34,852 bases of DNA from contig CANETC010000013.1 of NCBI GenBank assembly GCA_947441055.1, forward strand, positions 1-34,852, read 5' to 3'. Positions 33,794 to 34,852 of the stretch are shown here, piece after piece; position 1 is the first letter of the stretch, and every line of letters begins with the position of its first letter. Source of the stretch: Cytophagaceae bacterium (GTDB lineage Bacteria; Bacteroidota; Bacteroidia; Cytophagales; Flexibacteraceae). Under the pieces are notes generated by a model. The model saw only the letters and a program-made list of their open reading frames with translations, searched no databases and had not been told where the DNA came from. The translations under genes were made by a program, and so were the position numbers.

Positions 33794-34852
33794 ATGAAAT
33801 TTTCATTTTACAGTCGAATTCTTCTTTCCTCCCTGCTGCTGCTTTGCTGTGTAATTCAATTGCAAGCACAGGCTCCGCAGCGTTTGTCTTATCAGGCCGA
33901 AATCCGCAATGCCAGCAATGCGCTGGTGGTAAATACTTTGGTAGGCATGCGATTTAGCATCTTGCAGGGTTCGGCCACCGGCACGGTGGTTTACTCTGAG
34001 CGCCAAACACCCACCACAAATTCCAACGGACTTGTGAGTCTGCAGATTGGTGGCGGTACGGTAATTTCCGGCGTGTTTGCCAGCATCGCCTGGGGCAGCG
34101 GAAGCTACTTTCTGAAAACGGAAACCGATCCGGCCGGCGGAACCAATTATACAATAAGTGGAACCCAGCAGATGCTGAGTGTGCCGTATGCCTTATTTTC
34201 TGGTAACGGAATTCCTGCCGGAGGAGGCAACGGGCAGGTGCTCACAAACTGCAACGGCATAGCCTTATGGACAAGCGGCGGTGTTTGTCCCGGTACAATA
34301 TCGGCACTCAATTGTTTATCTGCCACAAATACGGGTACACTTACTTCCGGTGTTGCGGCCTCCAGCGTAAGCAGTTCTGTTCCATACTCCGGCGGAAATG
34401 CTGGTCCATACAGCGGACAAACTGTAACATCTACAGGTGTAACCGGACTAACAGCTACATTAACGGCAGGGAGTTTTGCAAGCGGAGCGGGAAGCTTAAC
34501 CTACACCATAACAGGTACTCCAACCAGCGGCGGGACAGCCAATTTTGACCTCAACATTGGCGGACAAACATGTTCCCTCACAATAACAGTTGCGGCACCA
34601 ATTGGAACCATAAGCGCTTTAACCTGTGCAAGTGCCAGCAACAGCGGCACTTTAACTTTGGCCGTGCCAGCTTCAGGTGTAAGCAGCAGTGTTCCATATA
34701 CAGGCGGAAATGGCGGCACACACAGCGGACAAACCGTAACATCTACAGGCGTAACTGGTCTCACGGCCACGCTTACAGCAGGCAATTTTGCAATCGGAGC
34801 AGGTAGTTTAAGCTACACCATTCCCGGAACACCAGCGACCAGCGGAACAGCG
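33794..34852 (+). CDS. Large surface protein with tandem 104-residue repeats (partial, runs off the window)
   Basis: Only the first 353 codons are in the window. Signal peptide residues 1-26 (SSLLLLCCVIQLQAQ). Residues about 27-140 form a domain starting APQRLSYQAEIRNASNALV (a common N-terminal domain of Bacteroidota surface proteins). From residue 167 a unit of 104 residues begins (GTISALNCLSATNTGTLTSG) and repeats at residue 271 (GTISALTCASASNSGTLTLA) with strong identity, including SGQTVTSTGVTGLTATLTAG and one Cys pair per unit (NC near the start and TCSLTITV near the end). The second unit is cut by the window end, so more may follow. Co-transcribed with the small T9SS gene before it. Function inferred as surface display or adhesion; a C-terminal sorting domain cannot be checked. 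Confidence 0.85.
   Translation, partial: MKFSFYSRILLSSLLLLCCVIQLQAQAPQRLSYQAEIRNASNALVVNTLVGMRFSILQGSATGTVVYSERQTPTTNSNGLVSLQIGGGTVISGVFASIAWGSGSYFLKTETDPAGGTNYTISGTQQMLSVPYALFSGNGIPAGGGNGQVLTNCNGIALWTSGGVCPGTISALNCLSATNTGTLTSGVAASSVSSSVPYSGGNAGPYSGQTVTSTGVTGLTATLTAGSFASGAGSLTYTITGTPTSGGTANFDLNIGGQTCSLTITVAAPIGTISALTCASASNSGTLTLAVPASGVSSSVPYTGGNGGTHSGQTVTSTGVTGLTATLTAGNFAIGAGSLSYTIPGTPATSGTA
34292..34852 (+). repeat. Tandem 312-base coding repeats
   Basis: The first copy starts at 34292 and the second at 34604, exactly 312 bases (104 codons) apart. Stretches such as AGCGGACAAACNGTAACATC are nearly the same in both, so the DNA as well as the protein is repeated. The second copy is cut by the end of the window. 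Confidence 0.85.

Noticed and set aside
34267-34806. Open frames on both strands within the repeat-rich partial gene
   Set aside because: They are out-of-frame shadows of the long frame from 33794, which has a signal peptide and clear repeats.

Overview
The window looks like chromosomal DNA from a member of the Bacteroidota (Cytophaga/Sphingobacteria-like). The reasons are: several secreted proteins end in type IX secretion (T9SS) C-terminal domains (a YPNP-type start and a terminal K-rich beta-strand); there is a DUF3276 PUR-like protein, a SiaB/SiaC pair and DUF6029, DUF6515 and Wzi/RemB-like proteins; and several genes carry the Bacteroidota promoter form (TTTG, 17-20 nt, TAnnTTTG). Housekeeping genes (pyrH, frr, gpsA, asnS) lie among cell-surface genes. 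I see no transposase, phage gene, CRISPR array, tRNA or rRNA.

Layout. 0-12.5 kb, all on the minus strand: four large secreted T9SS or FlgD-like proteins (45-7359 and 9923-12460), and between them a compact operon of a TlpA/ResA-like thioredoxin, a DUF6029 outer-membrane barrel and a DUF167 protein. 12.6-15.6 kb: a glycosyltransferase diverging from a Wzi/RemB-like outer-membrane barrel. 15.9-17.8 kb: a secreted metzincin protease. 17.9-19.3 kb: pyrH-frr on the minus strand, separated from the protease by a strong two-way terminator. 19.5-24.2 kb, plus strand: a DUF6515-like gene broken by one in-frame TGA, an NAD(P)-dependent reductase, a ROK kinase, a SiaB-like kinase with its SiaC-like target, and gpsA. 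24.2-28 kb: an RlpA-SPOR protein (minus), then DUF3276, a site-2 protease and asnS (plus). 28-32.5 kb: a probable structured RNA element, an M16 double-domain peptidase and an MFS transporter. 32.5-33.2 kb: a gene-free mosaic of palindromes and direct repeats. 33.2 kb to the end: a small T9SS protein and the start of a large repeat-containing surface protein that runs off the window.

Much of the region serves the cell envelope: export of T9SS cargo, outer-membrane barrels, thiol-redox proteins (thioredoxin and an Omp28-type CxxC protein), proteases and peptidoglycan work (RlpA). The points most worth following up are the GC-rich structured element between asnS and the M16 gene, the single-stop lesion in the DUF6515-like gene, the SiaB/SiaC switch with no SiaA or SiaD partner, and the repeat mosaic at 32.57-33.11 kb. 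Several gene starts were moved inward because the longest open frame begins inside a promoter, a terminator or an upstream gene. Family names come from reading the translations, not from database searches.
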